DNA of 64,000 bases from an uncultured Pelagibacteraceae bacterium (GTDB taxonomy: Bacteria > Pseudomonadota > Alphaproteobacteria > Pelagibacterales > Pelagibacteraceae): the NCBI GenBank assembly GCA_902609535.1, contig CACLSF010000003.1, positions 1-64,000 on the forward strand. The letters run 5' to 3'. Under the pieces are notes generated by a model. It was not told the origin of the DNA and searched no databases. It worked only from the letters and a program-made list of their open reading frames with translations. A program made the position numbers and the translations under genes. This document shows, one piece after another, positions 26,347 to 35,780 of the stretch; the stretch's first letter is position 1; each line of letters opens with the position of its first letter.

Positions 26347-27852
26347 ATGAATAGTCTAATTGTTCTCAATAAGAATGATAATGTTGGCGTAAGTCAATTT
26401 ATTATACCGGAAAAAACTAAAATTAGTGGTCAAGAGATAAGTACAATTGATCCAATACCTTTTGGACATAAAGTTTGTTTAAAACCTATAAACAAAGGTG
26501 ATCCAATAATTAAGTATGATCAGATAATTGGATTTGCGTCAAAAAATATCACTGCTGGTGAACATGTTCATTCTCATAACTTAGAATTTAAAGATTTTGA
26601 GAGAGCTTTTAGGGTTCAAAATAAAAAAACTATTATTGATGAAAAAGTTGATACTTTTTTCAACGGGATCTTAAGAGATAATGGTCAAGTTGCTACTAGA
26701 AATTATATAGGGATCGTTAGTACAGTTAATTGTTCAGCAACTGTTACTAAGATGATTGTTGAAAAAATAAAATATTCAAACATTTTAAATGATTATCCAA
26801 ATATTGATGGGATAGTTCCAATTACTCACTCCACTGGGTGCGGAATGAATACTGTAAGTGAAGGTATGCAAATGTTTCAAAGAACAATAGATGGATTTAA
26901 AAATCATCCAAATTTTTCTCATGTATTTGTTATTGGTTTAGGTTGTGAGTGTGCACAAGTGAGTTTGTTTGATGAGTCTTTAAAAAAACATAATAGAATT
27001 CATTTTCTAACAATCCAAGATGAAGGTGGAACAAAAAAAATTGTAGAGAAAGTTCTATCGCAAATAAAAAATTTGTTAACTGAGGCTAACAAAATTAAGA
27101 GAACACCTCAGTCTGTTAGTCACTTAACTTTAGCTCTTCAATGTGGAGGTTCAGATGGATATTCTGGCATTACAGCTAATCCAGCTTTAGGTGTTGCAGC
27201 TGATTTGTTAGTTAAAAAAGGTGGAAGTTCAATATTATCTGAAACTCCTGAAATTTATGGGGCAGAGCATCTTTTAATTAATAGAGCTAACAGCCAAGAA
27301 ACAGCTGATAAATTAATGGAAAGATTAAAATGGTGGAAAAATTACACTTCAATAAATAATAGCACCATGGACAACAACCCTGCTCCAGGAAATAAACGAG
27401 GCGGCTTAACTACGATATTAGAAAAATCACTTGGCGCAGTTGCTAAAGGTGGCAAATCAATACTAGAAGATGTGCTTGAATACGCAGAGCCATTAAAAAA
27501 TAAAGGCTTTAATTTCATGGATTCCCCAGGGTATGACCCTGTGTCTGTAACAGGGCAAGTTGCTTCAGGTGCAAATGTAATATGTTTCACAACAGGAAGA
27601 GGTTCATGTTTTGGCTGTAAACCTGTTCCGAGTTTAAAATTATCAACAAATACTGCGATGTATGAAAAAATGGAAGAAGATATGGATATAAATTGTGGGA
27701 CTATTGCAGAAGGTAAAGAAGACATTGATAAAGTTGGAAATAGAATATTTGAGCTAGTTGTAAATACAGCTTCAGGAAATAAATCAAAAAGTGAAATTAA
27801 TGGCTACGGTGACGAGGAATTTAATCCTTGGCAAGTAGGCGTAGTAATGTAG
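26347..27852 (+). CDS. UxaA-family sugar-acid dehydratase (altronate/galactarate type)
   Basis: A 501-residue enzyme of the altronate/galactarate dehydratase family. A small N-terminal SAF domain (residues 1-90, with GHKVCLKPI and GEHVHSHN) joins the large catalytic domain with HSTGCGMN, GLGCECAQ, LQCGGSDGYSGITANPALG and GRGSCFGCKPVPS. These enzymes dehydrate altronate or galactarate using Fe(II). Placed opposite the XylD-like gene, it extends the sugar-acid repertoire. UxaA and GarD cannot be told apart by eye. Confidence 0.92.
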   Translation: MNSLIVLNKNDNVGVSQFIIPEKTKISGQEISTIDPIPFGHKVCLKPINKGDPIIKYDQIIGFASKNITAGEHVHSHNLEFKDFERAFRVQNKKTIIDEKVDTFFNGILRDNGQVATRNYIGIVSTVNCSATVTKMIVEKIKYSNILNDYPNIDGIVPITHSTGCGMNTVSEGMQMFQRTIDGFKNHPNFSHVFVIGLGCECAQVSLFDESLKKHNRIHFLTIQDEGGTKKIVEKVLSQIKNLLTEANKIKRTPQSVSHLTLALQCGGSDGYSGITANPALGVAADLLVKKGGSSILSETPEIYGAEHLLINRANSQETADKLMERLKWWKNYTSINNSTMDNNPAPGNKRGGLTTILEKSLGAVAKGGKSILEDVLEYAEPLKNKGFNFMDSPGYDPVSVTGQVASGANVICFTTGRGSCFGCKPVPSLKLSTNTAMYEKMEEDMDINCGTIAEGKEDIDKVGNRIFELVVNTASGNKSKSEINGYGDEEFNPWQVGVVM

Positions 27853-27880
27853 TTTTTTGAAAAATTTTTCATAAATTATC

Positions 27881-28765
27881 ATGTCAGAAAATAAAAAAGC
27901 TTCTTTAATTAAGGTTATTTTTCTGTCCGCTTCAGGGTTTTTTTTATTTGTATGTATGGATTCAACTGCAAAATATTTAGGAAATGTTATGCCAGTTACG
28001 CAAGCCGTGTGGGGAAGATTTTTTTTTCACTTTGTTGCACTTTGTGTTTATTTCGTAATCTTCAAACCAAAGCTAAATTTAACTAGAAATTTTAAAATTC
28101 AAATTATTAGATCATTATTAATGGTTACAGCAACATTTTTTATGTTCAACTCATTGCAAAGATTTGATTTAGTTGACATTTATGTAGTTTTTTTTAGCGC
28201 TCCATTAATTGTTTCGCTTTTATCAGCATATTTTTTAAAAGACATATTATCTCCTAAAGGTACAATATTGATGTTGCTAAGTTTTGGATCAATTATTTAT
28301 GCCCTAGGACCTAGTATGAAAGTATTATCACCAGAACTCATCTTTCCTATTGTGCCACCATTATGTTGGGCACTTTATCAATTTTTTACAAAACTTATTT
28401 CAGGAAACAATGAGCCTTTCTCAGCAGTTTTCTATACCGCTGTTACTGGGGCTTTGATATTTACAATTTATATTTCATTTAATTGGGTAACGATTGAAAA
28501 TAATATTTATTGGATTGGTTTAGTTGCTATGGGAATATTTGGTTTCATAAGTCATTTTATAATTATTTATGCAATTCAATTGTCTAATTTATCATTTGTA
28601 ACTAATTTTCAATATTCTCAATTATTATGGTCAACAATAATTAACTTTTTAATTTTTGGTGTTCCAGCAGATATAAGTAAAATAATAGGTCTTATAGGAA
28701 TTATAATTTTTGGAGTTTTGTTTATTAGAGTTGAGGGCACAAAGAAGGTAAAAAAAATTAGCTAA
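27881..28765 (+). CDS. EamA/DMT family transporter
   Basis: A 294-residue inner-membrane protein with two EamA repeats and about ten helices. It has the DMT start (FFLFVCMDSTAKYLG) and the VWGRFFFHF segment. It probably moves a metabolite; substrate unknown. It follows the UxaA-type gene by 28 bases and overlaps the convergent Gfo/Idh gene by 8 bases. Confidence 0.88.
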   Translation: MSENKKASLIKVIFLSASGFFLFVCMDSTAKYLGNVMPVTQAVWGRFFFHFVALCVYFVIFKPKLNLTRNFKIQIIRSLLMVTATFFMFNSLQRFDLVDIYVVFFSAPLIVSLLSAYFLKDILSPKGTILMLLSFGSIIYALGPSMKVLSPELIFPIVPPLCWALYQFFTKLISGNNEPFSAVFYTAVTGALIFTIYISFNWVTIENNIYWIGLVAMGIFGFISHFIIIYAIQLSNLSFVTNFQYSQLLWSTIINFLIFGVPADISKIIGLIGIIIFGVLFIRVEGTKKVKKIS

Positions 28766-29798
28766 TTCTTATTTTTTTACCTGATTTAGAACTTTTGTTT
28801 ATTGCTTCAAAAATTATTAAAGAATTTAAACCATCTTTACCAGTCACTTTTGGTTTTTCTTTTTTCATAACAACTTTTGAAAAGTGATCAATCTGATTAA
28901 TTAGAGTTTTATTGCTTTTTTGAACATTAATTTTATTATTATAAATATTGTTCCACCAACTTCTTTCTTTTTTGTAGTACCATAACTTTAAATTCGGAAA
29001 TTGAAGAGAACCTTTGGTTCCTCCAATAAAATAAGAAGATTGGTCAGTTATTGGATAGGCAGGATTTTCACCTGCTGTTAATTCATAGCTCCATGGTGAG
29101 ACTATGGTATCAGATACGTTTAGAGTACATAAGGTTCCAGATTTAAAAAATAAATTTACTGAAGCAGTATCCTCAACCTTATGTTTTCTAATACTATTTG
29201 ATTTAAATGCCTGAACATAGTTAACAGGACCAAGTAAATAACAAATCATATCGATATCATGAACTAAGTTAATACCCAATGGACCGCCACCCTCGGTTAC
29301 TCTCCATTTTTCATTAAAATATTTTTTATGTTTATATAGCCAACATAAAATATTTGCAGATACTATTTTTCCAAGTTTTTTATTTTCTATTATTTTTTTT
29401 ACATTATTAACAATTGAATTATGCCGTCTGTGATATCCTATTAATAATGAGGTTCTATTTGACCTTGCACTACTAATGATTTTCTTTGCAGATTTAATAT
29501 TATCTGAAATTGGTTTCTCTAATAAAACAGGTATTTTTGATTTTAAAAATTTTATTGTATCAATTTCGTGTAAAATATTAGGAGTGGCAACTATCACCGC
29601 ATCGGGTTTGTTCTTTTCTAATAAAATTTTAATATCTTTATATAGTGGTACTTTAAATTTACTTGATAACTCTACCCCAGTTTTTTTAATTTCAACAATA
29701 GAATGTAAAGACGCAAATTTTGATTTTTGAATAGCTTTAATATGTTGTAGCCCCATTAAACCTATTCCAACAACTGATATTTGAATTTTTTTAGGCAC
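28758..29798 (-). CDS. Gfo/Idh/MocA family oxidoreductase
   Basis: A 346-residue NAD(P)-dependent sugar oxidoreductase. The Rossmann motif is GIGLMG (11-16), the catalytic lysine lies in LLEKPISDN, and the C-terminal domain has GGGPLGINLVHDID with the conserved Asp/His pair. It follows an SDR and a sugar ABC transporter on the same strand, so it probably oxidises the imported sugar or derivative. Confidence 0.9.
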   Translation of the reverse strand: MPKKIQISVVGIGLMGLQHIKAIQKSKFASLHSIVEIKKTGVELSSKFKVPLYKDIKILLEKNKPDAVIVATPNILHEIDTIKFLKSKIPVLLEKPISDNIKSAKKIISSARSNRTSLLIGYHRRHNSIVNNVKKIIENKKLGKIVSANILCWLYKHKKYFNEKWRVTEGGGPLGINLVHDIDMICYLLGPVNYVQAFKSNSIRKHKVEDTASVNLFFKSGTLCTLNVSDTIVSPWSYELTAGENPAYPITDQSSYFIGGTKGSLQFPNLKLWYYKKERSWWNNIYNNKINVQKSNKTLINQIDHFSKVVMKKEKPKVTGKDGLNSLIIFEAINKSSKSGKKIRIS

Positions 29799-29809
29799 TT
29801 ATATAAATT

Positions 29810-30571
29810 TTAAGTGATACCAGCATCTATAATAAAGTTTTGTTTTGTACATCCTGACGATACATCGGAAGAAAGATGAACAACCAAGCTAGCCACATCA
29901 TCAGGCTTTAGTTGTCTCTTCAAACATTGTTTATCAAGAATAAATTTTTTATATTTTGGAGTTAACCAATGCTTTATTTGTCTTTCAGTAGCAATTGATC
30001 CGGGTGTAACTGAGTTACATCTAATATTATATTTACCAAACTCTCGCGCAAAAGATCTGGTTAATCCAATAACAGCTGACTTTGCTGTCTCGTAAGCAAC
30101 TTTATCACCTTCGCCTAACATCCATGAAACTGAGCTTAAATTCACGATGGAGCCACCATTATTTTTAATCATTCCTTTTAAAACAGCTTTGATTGTGAAG
30201 AAAAAATGCTTTAAGTTCACATCCATTCTATTATTCCAATATTCTTCATCTACTTGATCTGTAGAGTGTCGATCATCATTAGCTGCATTATTGATTAAAA
30301 TATCGATAGGTCCTTTTGTTTTAATTATTTTTTGAATGATGGTTTGTAATTTTTTGATTTTAATAAGATTACATTCAATAAAATGAGGTGCTTTAAGACC
30401 CTTTTTTTTAAGATTTTTAATTAATTTATTTGAATCTTTTTTATTTATATCTACGAAATAAACTTCACACTCTTGTTCACAAAAATGTTCAACTATTGAA
30501 GCACCTATTCCTGAACCACCACCTGTTATAAAAACGTTTTTGTTTTTTAAATCAAAATATTTTACTTTCAT
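29810..30571 (-). CDS. SDR family oxidoreductase
   Basis: A 253-residue classical SDR with TGxxxGIG as ITGGGSGIG, NNAANDD, catalytic Ser in NLSSVSW and Tyr-x-x-x-Lys in YETAK. The Asp after the second strand (YFVDINKKD) suggests NAD. Next to the sugar ABC ATPase, with no gap, it is likely a sugar or polyol dehydrogenase. Confidence 0.9.
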   Translation of the reverse strand: MKVKYFDLKNKNVFITGGGSGIGASIVEHFCEQECEVYFVDINKKDSNKLIKNLKKKGLKAPHFIECNLIKIKKLQTIIQKIIKTKGPIDILINNAANDDRHSTDQVDEEYWNNRMDVNLKHFFFTIKAVLKGMIKNNGGSIVNLSSVSWMLGEGDKVAYETAKSAVIGLTRSFAREFGKYNIRCNSVTPGSIATERQIKHWLTPKYKKFILDKQCLKRQLKPDDVASLVVHLSSDVSSGCTKQNFIIDAGIT

Positions 30572-31666
30572 TTATATTCTCTCCTCAGTTTTAGCATCAA
30601 ATAACGAAATTTGCGTTAAATCAAAAAATAAATTTGTATTTTTTGCCAGCTCAATTTTTATTGTTGAGGGAAATTTAGCTAATACTTCTTGATTTTCATA
30701 ATCAAATGTCATTATCTGCTCATGGCCTATATACTCACTTAAATCAGCTTTTAAAGTAATCTCAAAATCACTTTCGTTAGATTTTTTAAAGAATATATGT
30801 TCTGGTCTTATTCCAAAAAAAACTTCTTTATTATTTAAATTAGATTTTTCATTGAAGTTATATCCATTAATTGGAATTTCAACCTTAGAACCATTAGCAA
30901 TAAATGAAATTTTATTTGAACTTTCTTTAAGATTTCCTTTAATTAAATTCATTGAAGGAGATCCTATAAAATCTGCAACAAAAGTATTACTGGGTTTGTT
31001 GTAAATATTTTCTGGAGTATCATTCTGTTGAATTACACCGTGATTCATGATTGCAATATTTGTACCTAAACTCATTGCCTCAGTTTGATCGTGCGTTACA
31101 TAAACTACTGTTGTTTTAAGTTGTTGATGAAGTTTTTTTATTTCTCTTCTCATCTCAACTCTTAATTTTGCATCTAAATTAGATAAAGGTTCATCAAATA
31201 AAAATATTCTTGGTTCTCTCACAAGCGCTCTACCAATTGCTACACGTTGTCTTTGTCCTCCTGATAACTGTGAAGGTTTTCTCTCTAACAATGCGTCTAC
31301 CTGTAAAAATCTTGATACTTTTTCTAGCTGTTCTTCTATTTTCTCTTTTGAAACTTTTGCTTGTTTAAGTCCAAAAATCATATTCTCACGCACATTCATT
31401 GACGGGTACAAAGCATACGACTGAAATACCATTGCAATATTTCTGTCTTTTGGTTCTACTTTACTTACATTGTAATCATCAATATGAACATTACCTTCAT
31501 TAATAGTTTCTAATCCTGCAATAATGTTTAGCAAAGTTGATTTACCACAGCCTGAAGGGCCTAAAAGAACTAAGAAATTCCCTTCATCTATCTCTAGATT
31601 AATTTTTCTTAAAACTTCAGTAGATCCAAAGTTTTTTGATAATTCCTCAATTCTTAATGTTTTCAT
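30572..31666 (-). CDS. Sugar ABC transporter ATPase, UgpC/MsmK type
   Basis: A 364-residue ATPase with Walker A GPSGCGKST, Q-loop MVFQSYALYP, signature LSGGQRQRV and Walker B IFLFDEPLSNLDAKLR, plus the C-terminal regulatory TOBE-type domain (FGIRPEHIF). It powers the two CUT1 permeases encoded just upstream. Two bases separate it from the MalG-like gene. Confidence 0.94.
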   Translation of the reverse strand: MKTLRIEELSKNFGSTEVLRKINLEIDEGNFLVLLGPSGCGKSTLLNIIAGLETINEGNVHIDDYNVSKVEPKDRNIAMVFQSYALYPSMNVRENMIFGLKQAKVSKEKIEEQLEKVSRFLQVDALLERKPSQLSGGQRQRVAIGRALVREPRIFLFDEPLSNLDAKLRVEMRREIKKLHQQLKTTVVYVTHDQTEAMSLGTNIAIMNHGVIQQNDTPENIYNKPSNTFVADFIGSPSMNLIKGNLKESSNKISFIANGSKVEIPINGYNFNEKSNLNNKEVFFGIRPEHIFFKKSNESDFEITLKADLSEYIGHEQIMTFDYENQEVLAKFPSTIKIELAKNTNLFFDLTQISLFDAKTEERI

Positions 31667-31668
31667 TA

Positions 31669-32571
31669 TTATCCTTTCACTGCTCCTGAAGTTAATCCTC
31701 TAATAAAATATTTACCAGCTAAAACATAAACAATAAGTGTTGGTATACCTGCAATTATAGCAGATGCCATGTCTACGTTATATTCTTTAACACTTGTGCT
31801 TGATAAAACCATGTTATTTAAAGCAACTTGAATTGGTGCTGCCTTTCCAAATGAAAAAGTTGATCCAAACAAAAAGTCATTCCAAATTTGAGTAAATTGC
31901 CAAATAACAGTTACAACAATAATGGGTGCAGAAATTGGAAGTAAAATTTTAAAAAATATTTTAAAGAAACCAGCTCCATCAATTCGTGCTGCTTTTACTA
32001 ATTCTGTAGGAACAGAAATATAGTAATTTCTAAAAAACAAAGTTGTGAATGGAATTCCATACACTGTATGGACTAATACTAGTCCTATTATAGAATTTGA
32101 TATTCCTAAAACTCCAAGAGTTCTTGCCATTGGTAACAAAATTGCCTGAAATGGAATAAAACATCCAAATAATAAAAAAAGAAAAACCCATTGATCTCCT
32201 TTAAATCTCCATTTTGTTAAAACATATCCAGTCATGGCTCCTATAAATGTGGAAAAAAATACAGCTGGAATAACCATCTTGAATGAATTCCAAAAATATG
32301 GTCTTAAAAATGTATCACCTGCTCCATATCCTCTACCTCCCCATGCAACTGCCCAGGAGTCAAAATTTAATCCACTTGGCCATGTTAAAAGTGTTCCTTG
32401 ACGAATTTCCTCCATAGTTTTTAATGAAGTTACTACCATTACGTATAGTGGAAAAATAAAATATAATGCGAAAAGTATTAAAGCAAAATACAAAAACCAT
32501 CTCAAAAACATGTTTGTATATTTTGACTTCATTTCAAGTTGTTTGTATGAAGCCTGTAACTTATCTTGCAT
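31669..32571 (-). CDS. Sugar ABC permease, MalG-like
   Basis: A 300-residue CUT1 permease with six helices. The EAA loop reads ELVKAARIDGAGFFKIFFKILLP, and the C-terminus (YFIRGLTSGAVKG) is the standard MalG-family end. Its N-terminus overlaps the MalF-like gene by 11 bases. Confidence 0.94.
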   Translation of the reverse strand: MQDKLQASYKQLEMKSKYTNMFLRWFLYFALILFALYFIFPLYVMVVTSLKTMEEIRQGTLLTWPSGLNFDSWAVAWGGRGYGAGDTFLRPYFWNSFKMVIPAVFFSTFIGAMTGYVLTKWRFKGDQWVFLFLLFGCFIPFQAILLPMARTLGVLGISNSIIGLVLVHTVYGIPFTTLFFRNYYISVPTELVKAARIDGAGFFKIFFKILLPISAPIIVVTVIWQFTQIWNDFLFGSTFSFGKAAPIQVALNNMVLSSTSVKEYNVDMASAIIAGIPTLIVYVLAGKYFIRGLTSGAVKG

Positions 32572-33436
32572 TTTCTCTCCTTAACTCAGAATATAAATAT
32601 GGGATAATTACTGCCGCTACAGCCATAAACATCATAATTGCACTTGCAGCTGATAAACCAACTTGGCTTTTGTGGAATGCAGTTTGAGTCATATATAAAG
32701 CAGGCATAGTTGTGGATATACCTGGTCCACCTTGAGTTAGTGCAACTATAAGATCATAACTTTTTATAGAAATGTGAACTAAAATGACAAAACTCGTAAA
32801 AAAGACTGGCCTCATCATAGGAAGTAAAATTTTCCAATAAACTGTGAATAAATTTGCACCATCTATTTTAGCTGCTTTAACAATTTCATCTTCAACTGAT
32901 CTCAATCCAGCCAGAAATAATGCCATTACAAATCCAGCTGATTGCCAAACACCTGCAATCACAATGGTGTAGATTGCCATTTCTCGATTGACCAGCCAAT
33001 CAAATGTAAAGTTTTCAAAACCCCAGTCGATAAACATTTTTTGGATACCAAGTGTTGGATTTAAAATCCATTTCCAAGCAGTTCCAGTAACTATGAAAGA
33101 TAAAGCCATAGGGTATAGGTAAATAGTTCTTAAGACACCTTCAGCCCTAATTTTTTGATCTAAAAATATTGCAAGAATAATTCCGATCACAACACAAAAA
33201 ATTAAGAACAAAGCTGTAAAAATAAGTAAATTGTCTACTGCAATAAGCCATTTTCTAGAACCCCAAAGCTTAACATATTGACCTACTCCCCAAAGCTCGT
33301 ATTTGGGTAAAATTTTAGAATTTGTAAAAGATATATATAAAGTCCAAAGCACAAAACCATAGACAAACCAACCAATTAATCCAACAGCTGGTGCCATTAC
33401 GATTTTAGGTAGGTTTTTTTCTAACCACTTGAGCAT
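32561..33436 (-). CDS. Sugar ABC permease, MalF-like
   Basis: A 291-residue CUT1 permease with six helices. EAA loop: EIVKAAKIDGANLFTVYWKILLP. LTQGGPG after the fifth helix is the family hallmark. It pairs with the MalG-like protein. The 71 bases between it and the binding-protein gene hold a strong terminator-like hairpin. Confidence 0.94.
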   Translation of the reverse strand: MLKWLEKNLPKIVMAPAVGLIGWFVYGFVLWTLYISFTNSKILPKYELWGVGQYVKLWGSRKWLIAVDNLLIFTALFLIFCVVIGIILAIFLDQKIRAEGVLRTIYLYPMALSFIVTGTAWKWILNPTLGIQKMFIDWGFENFTFDWLVNREMAIYTIVIAGVWQSAGFVMALFLAGLRSVEDEIVKAAKIDGANLFTVYWKILLPMMRPVFFTSFVILVHISIKSYDLIVALTQGGPGISTTMPALYMTQTAFHKSQVGLSAASAIMMFMAVAAVIIPYLYSELRRENAR

Positions 33437-33467
33437 TATAAATATTTTCTAATTTTGATTAAAAAAA

Positions 33468-33494
33468 AAGGCCACCTAAACTTTAGGTGGCCTT
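33468..33494 (-). terminator. Intrinsic terminator between sugar-binding protein and permease genes
   Basis: Perfect 13-base arms (AAGGCCACCTAAA and its complement) around one base, in practice an 11-12 bp stem, followed on the minus strand by a run of nine T. This is a textbook intrinsic terminator. Because the permeases lie downstream, some polymerase must read through, so it acts as an attenuator setting the binding protein above the permeases. Confidence 0.88.
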
Positions 33495-33507
33495 AATTTT
33501 TATATTT

Positions 33508-34764
33508 TTACATATTATCTAAAACTGAATCAGCCAAAGCATTTGCTGCATCAACAGAAGACATATCAGAATTAAAATGTTCTGTGATCACATCTTGTAA
33601 AGCAGCTTTCATAGTATTACCTTGTGCCATTCCGTGAGCAAAACTTGGTACTAATCCACCACTTGCTCCTGCAGTTTTGATGTCAGAATTTGATGTTTTT
33701 GCACATTTATCAAATTCATCCATAGGTACGTCTAAACGTGCTGGAATTGATCCTTTGTATAAGTTGAAGACTTTTTGGAAGTTCTTACCCATCATTAATT
33801 TAGCTAATAATTTTTGACCTTCTTGTTTGTCTGGGTCACTTGTTTTGTAGAATATAAAACTATCTACATTGTACAAGTATCCATTATTAGATGGAGTTGC
33901 AGCACAATAGTAATCTACGCCTGGTACTTTTCCAGCAGCAGTAAATTCACCTTTTGCCCAGTCACCCATAATTTGGAAACCAGCTTTTCCTTCAATAACC
34001 ATTCCAGTAGCAACGTTCCAGTCTCTTCCTGGGCTACCTTCATCAGTAAAACCTTGAAGTTTTCTCATTTGATCAAAAACTTTTACTGTTGTCTCACTTC
34101 TTAAGCAAGTTTCTTTAAGATCTACATAACAGTTTTTATAATAGTTATTTCCACCAATACCCATAGCTACTGCTTCGAAGACCGTTGCGTCTTGCCAAGC
34201 TTGACCACCATGCGCAAAAGGAATAATTCCTGCAGCTTGAAGTTTTTCTGCTGCTGCATTTAATTCATCCCAAGATGTAGGAACTGAAATTCCATTAGCA
34301 TCGAATACTGCTTTGTTTGCCCACATCCAATCAATTCTATGAATGTTTACTGGGGCTGCACAATATGGACCGCTGTTGTCTTGACATTTATGAACTGCAG
34401 CAATCATTGGATCTAATAAACTGTCCCAACCTTCTGACTGAGCAATTGGATCGATATTATAAGGAGCAACAACACCCTCTTGGTCGTATTCTTGAATTGT
34501 TGGACCTTTAATTTGAGAAGCTGATGGAGGATCTCCCGCAACTATTCTTGCTTTTAATGCAACGTTAGCAGCATCTCCACCACCACCAGTTACAGGCATA
34601 TCTAACCATTCACCACCATTTGCAGCGAAATCATCTTTTAATACTTTTAGTGCAGCTGCTTCACCACCTGATGTCCACCAGTGCAAAACCTCAATTTTTG
34701 GTCCTGCAAAAGAAGATGTAGAAGTGAATGCAAACGCAATTAAAGCAATTAACATTTTTTTCAT
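33508..34764 (-). CDS. Sugar ABC transporter solute-binding protein, glucose/mannose type
   Basis: A 418-residue family 1 binding protein with signal peptide (residues 1-20, ending SFA-G). The mature start KIEVLHWWTSGGEAAALKVL and VTGGGGDAANVALKARIVAGDPPSA resemble the glucose-binding proteins (GtsA type) of proteobacteria. Four cysteines in the middle (KCQDNSGPYCAAP, NCYVDLKETCLR) may form disulfides. Glucose or a related hexose is the likely ligand. Confidence 0.93.
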   Translation of the reverse strand: MKKMLIALIAFAFTSTSSFAGPKIEVLHWWTSGGEAAALKVLKDDFAANGGEWLDMPVTGGGGDAANVALKARIVAGDPPSASQIKGPTIQEYDQEGVVAPYNIDPIAQSEGWDSLLDPMIAAVHKCQDNSGPYCAAPVNIHRIDWMWANKAVFDANGISVPTSWDELNAAAEKLQAAGIIPFAHGGQAWQDATVFEAVAMGIGGNNYYKNCYVDLKETCLRSETTVKVFDQMRKLQGFTDEGSPGRDWNVATGMVIEGKAGFQIMGDWAKGEFTAAGKVPGVDYYCAATPSNNGYLYNVDSFIFYKTSDPDKQEGQKLLAKLMMGKNFQKVFNLYKGSIPARLDVPMDEFDKCAKTSNSDIKTAGASGGLVPSFAHGMAQGNTMKAALQDVITEHFNSDMSSVDAANALADSVLDNM

Positions 34765-34787
34765 ATATTTCCCTCTTATTTGTTAAA

Positions 34788-34801
34788 TTAAGTTAACTTA
34801 A
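34788..34801. promoter_or_regulatory. Perfect 14-base palindrome upstream of the sugar-binding protein gene
   Basis: TTAAGTTAACTTAA lies 24 bases upstream of the ATG. It could be an operator or a chance AT-rich palindrome. The tctC leader has a related TTAAGTTAATTTA at about 39524. Confidence 0.35.
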
Positions 34802-34874
34802 AAAAAACAATTATAGATTGATTTATTAAAAGACTACAAGAAAAAAAAATTCAACTATTAATTGATTTATAATA

Positions 34875-35777
34875 TTAATAGATTGATTTTCTACCTAATC
34901 TTGCTGCACCTCTAACGCCACTAGCATCTCCATACTTTGGTTTAAGAAATACACCTTCATACTCTCTGCCAGTTACAAATTTTCTTACGATAGTTTCTAT
35001 TTCACTTAAAAAATCAATTTCATTTGAAACACCCCCGCCAAAAACAAAACAATCGGGATCAAGAATATTAATTATATTTGCTAAGGACATTGCTAAATTT
35101 ACCTTAAAATTATCTATTAAATTTTCTGCATCTAAATCATGTTTTCTATACAGTTCAAAGATCTCATTAGTTTTTAAATTTTTTTTATATTGCTTATTAA
35201 ATTTTTTAGCCAAACTTAAGCCTGACATAAAACTCTCAATCTCGCCTTCTCTTAGATTGGTAGATTCGAAATTTTCTTTTTTAGAAATTAAATGGTTAAT
35301 TTGATTATGTCCCCACTCCCCTGCTACTCCATTTGGTCCGCTAACAATTTTTTTGTCTATCACTAAACCACCGCCTACTCCAGAACCAATAATAATTCCA
35401 TAAACAATTTTATAATGTTTTCCTGCACCATCTAAAGCCTCTGATAAAGCAAAGCAATTTGCGTCGTTTTCACAAAATACTTCTTTACCTAATTCTTTCC
35501 TTAAATCATTTTGAAATGGTTTTTTTTCTAACCAATAACAATTAGGCGCATTCTTAACTAATCCAGTTTGAGGAGAATGTACGCCAGGATGACAAACACC
35601 TATTGGCAACTCTTTATTAAATTCTTTCTCTAGCTTCTTATCAATTTCTTTAATAGTTTTTACAATTTGAAAATAGTCTTTTGGGCAATCTGTTCTTTCA
35701 CGATTACTTTCGTTGCCTTTCTCGTCAAGAACTACACTTTCAATTTTGGTAGCTCCAACATCAATACCTATCTGCAT
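34875..35777 (-). CDS. ROK family protein (sugar kinase-like) without zinc cysteines
   Basis: A 300-residue ROK protein. The ATP phosphate loop DVGATKIE opens it, and FCENDANCFALSEA, GIIIGSGVGGGLVID and GEWGHNQ follow in order, as in fructokinase or glucokinase-like ROK kinases. Catalytic Asp is in ENDAN. The usual zinc motif CxCGxxGCxExxxSG is reduced to a cysteine-free REGEIESFMSG. It probably still phosphorylates a hexose. It lies just downstream of an SDR gene, 3 bases away, and upstream of the sugar ABC genes. Confidence 0.87.
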   Translation of the reverse strand: MQIGIDVGATKIESVVLDEKGNESNRERTDCPKDYFQIVKTIKEIDKKLEKEFNKELPIGVCHPGVHSPQTGLVKNAPNCYWLEKKPFQNDLRKELGKEVFCENDANCFALSEALDGAGKHYKIVYGIIIGSGVGGGLVIDKKIVSGPNGVAGEWGHNQINHLISKKENFESTNLREGEIESFMSGLSLAKKFNKQYKKNLKTNEIFELYRKHDLDAENLIDNFKVNLAMSLANIINILDPDCFVFGGGVSNEIDFLSEIETIVRKFVTGREYEGVFLKPKYGDASGVRGAARLGRKSIY

Positions 35778-35780
35778 AAA

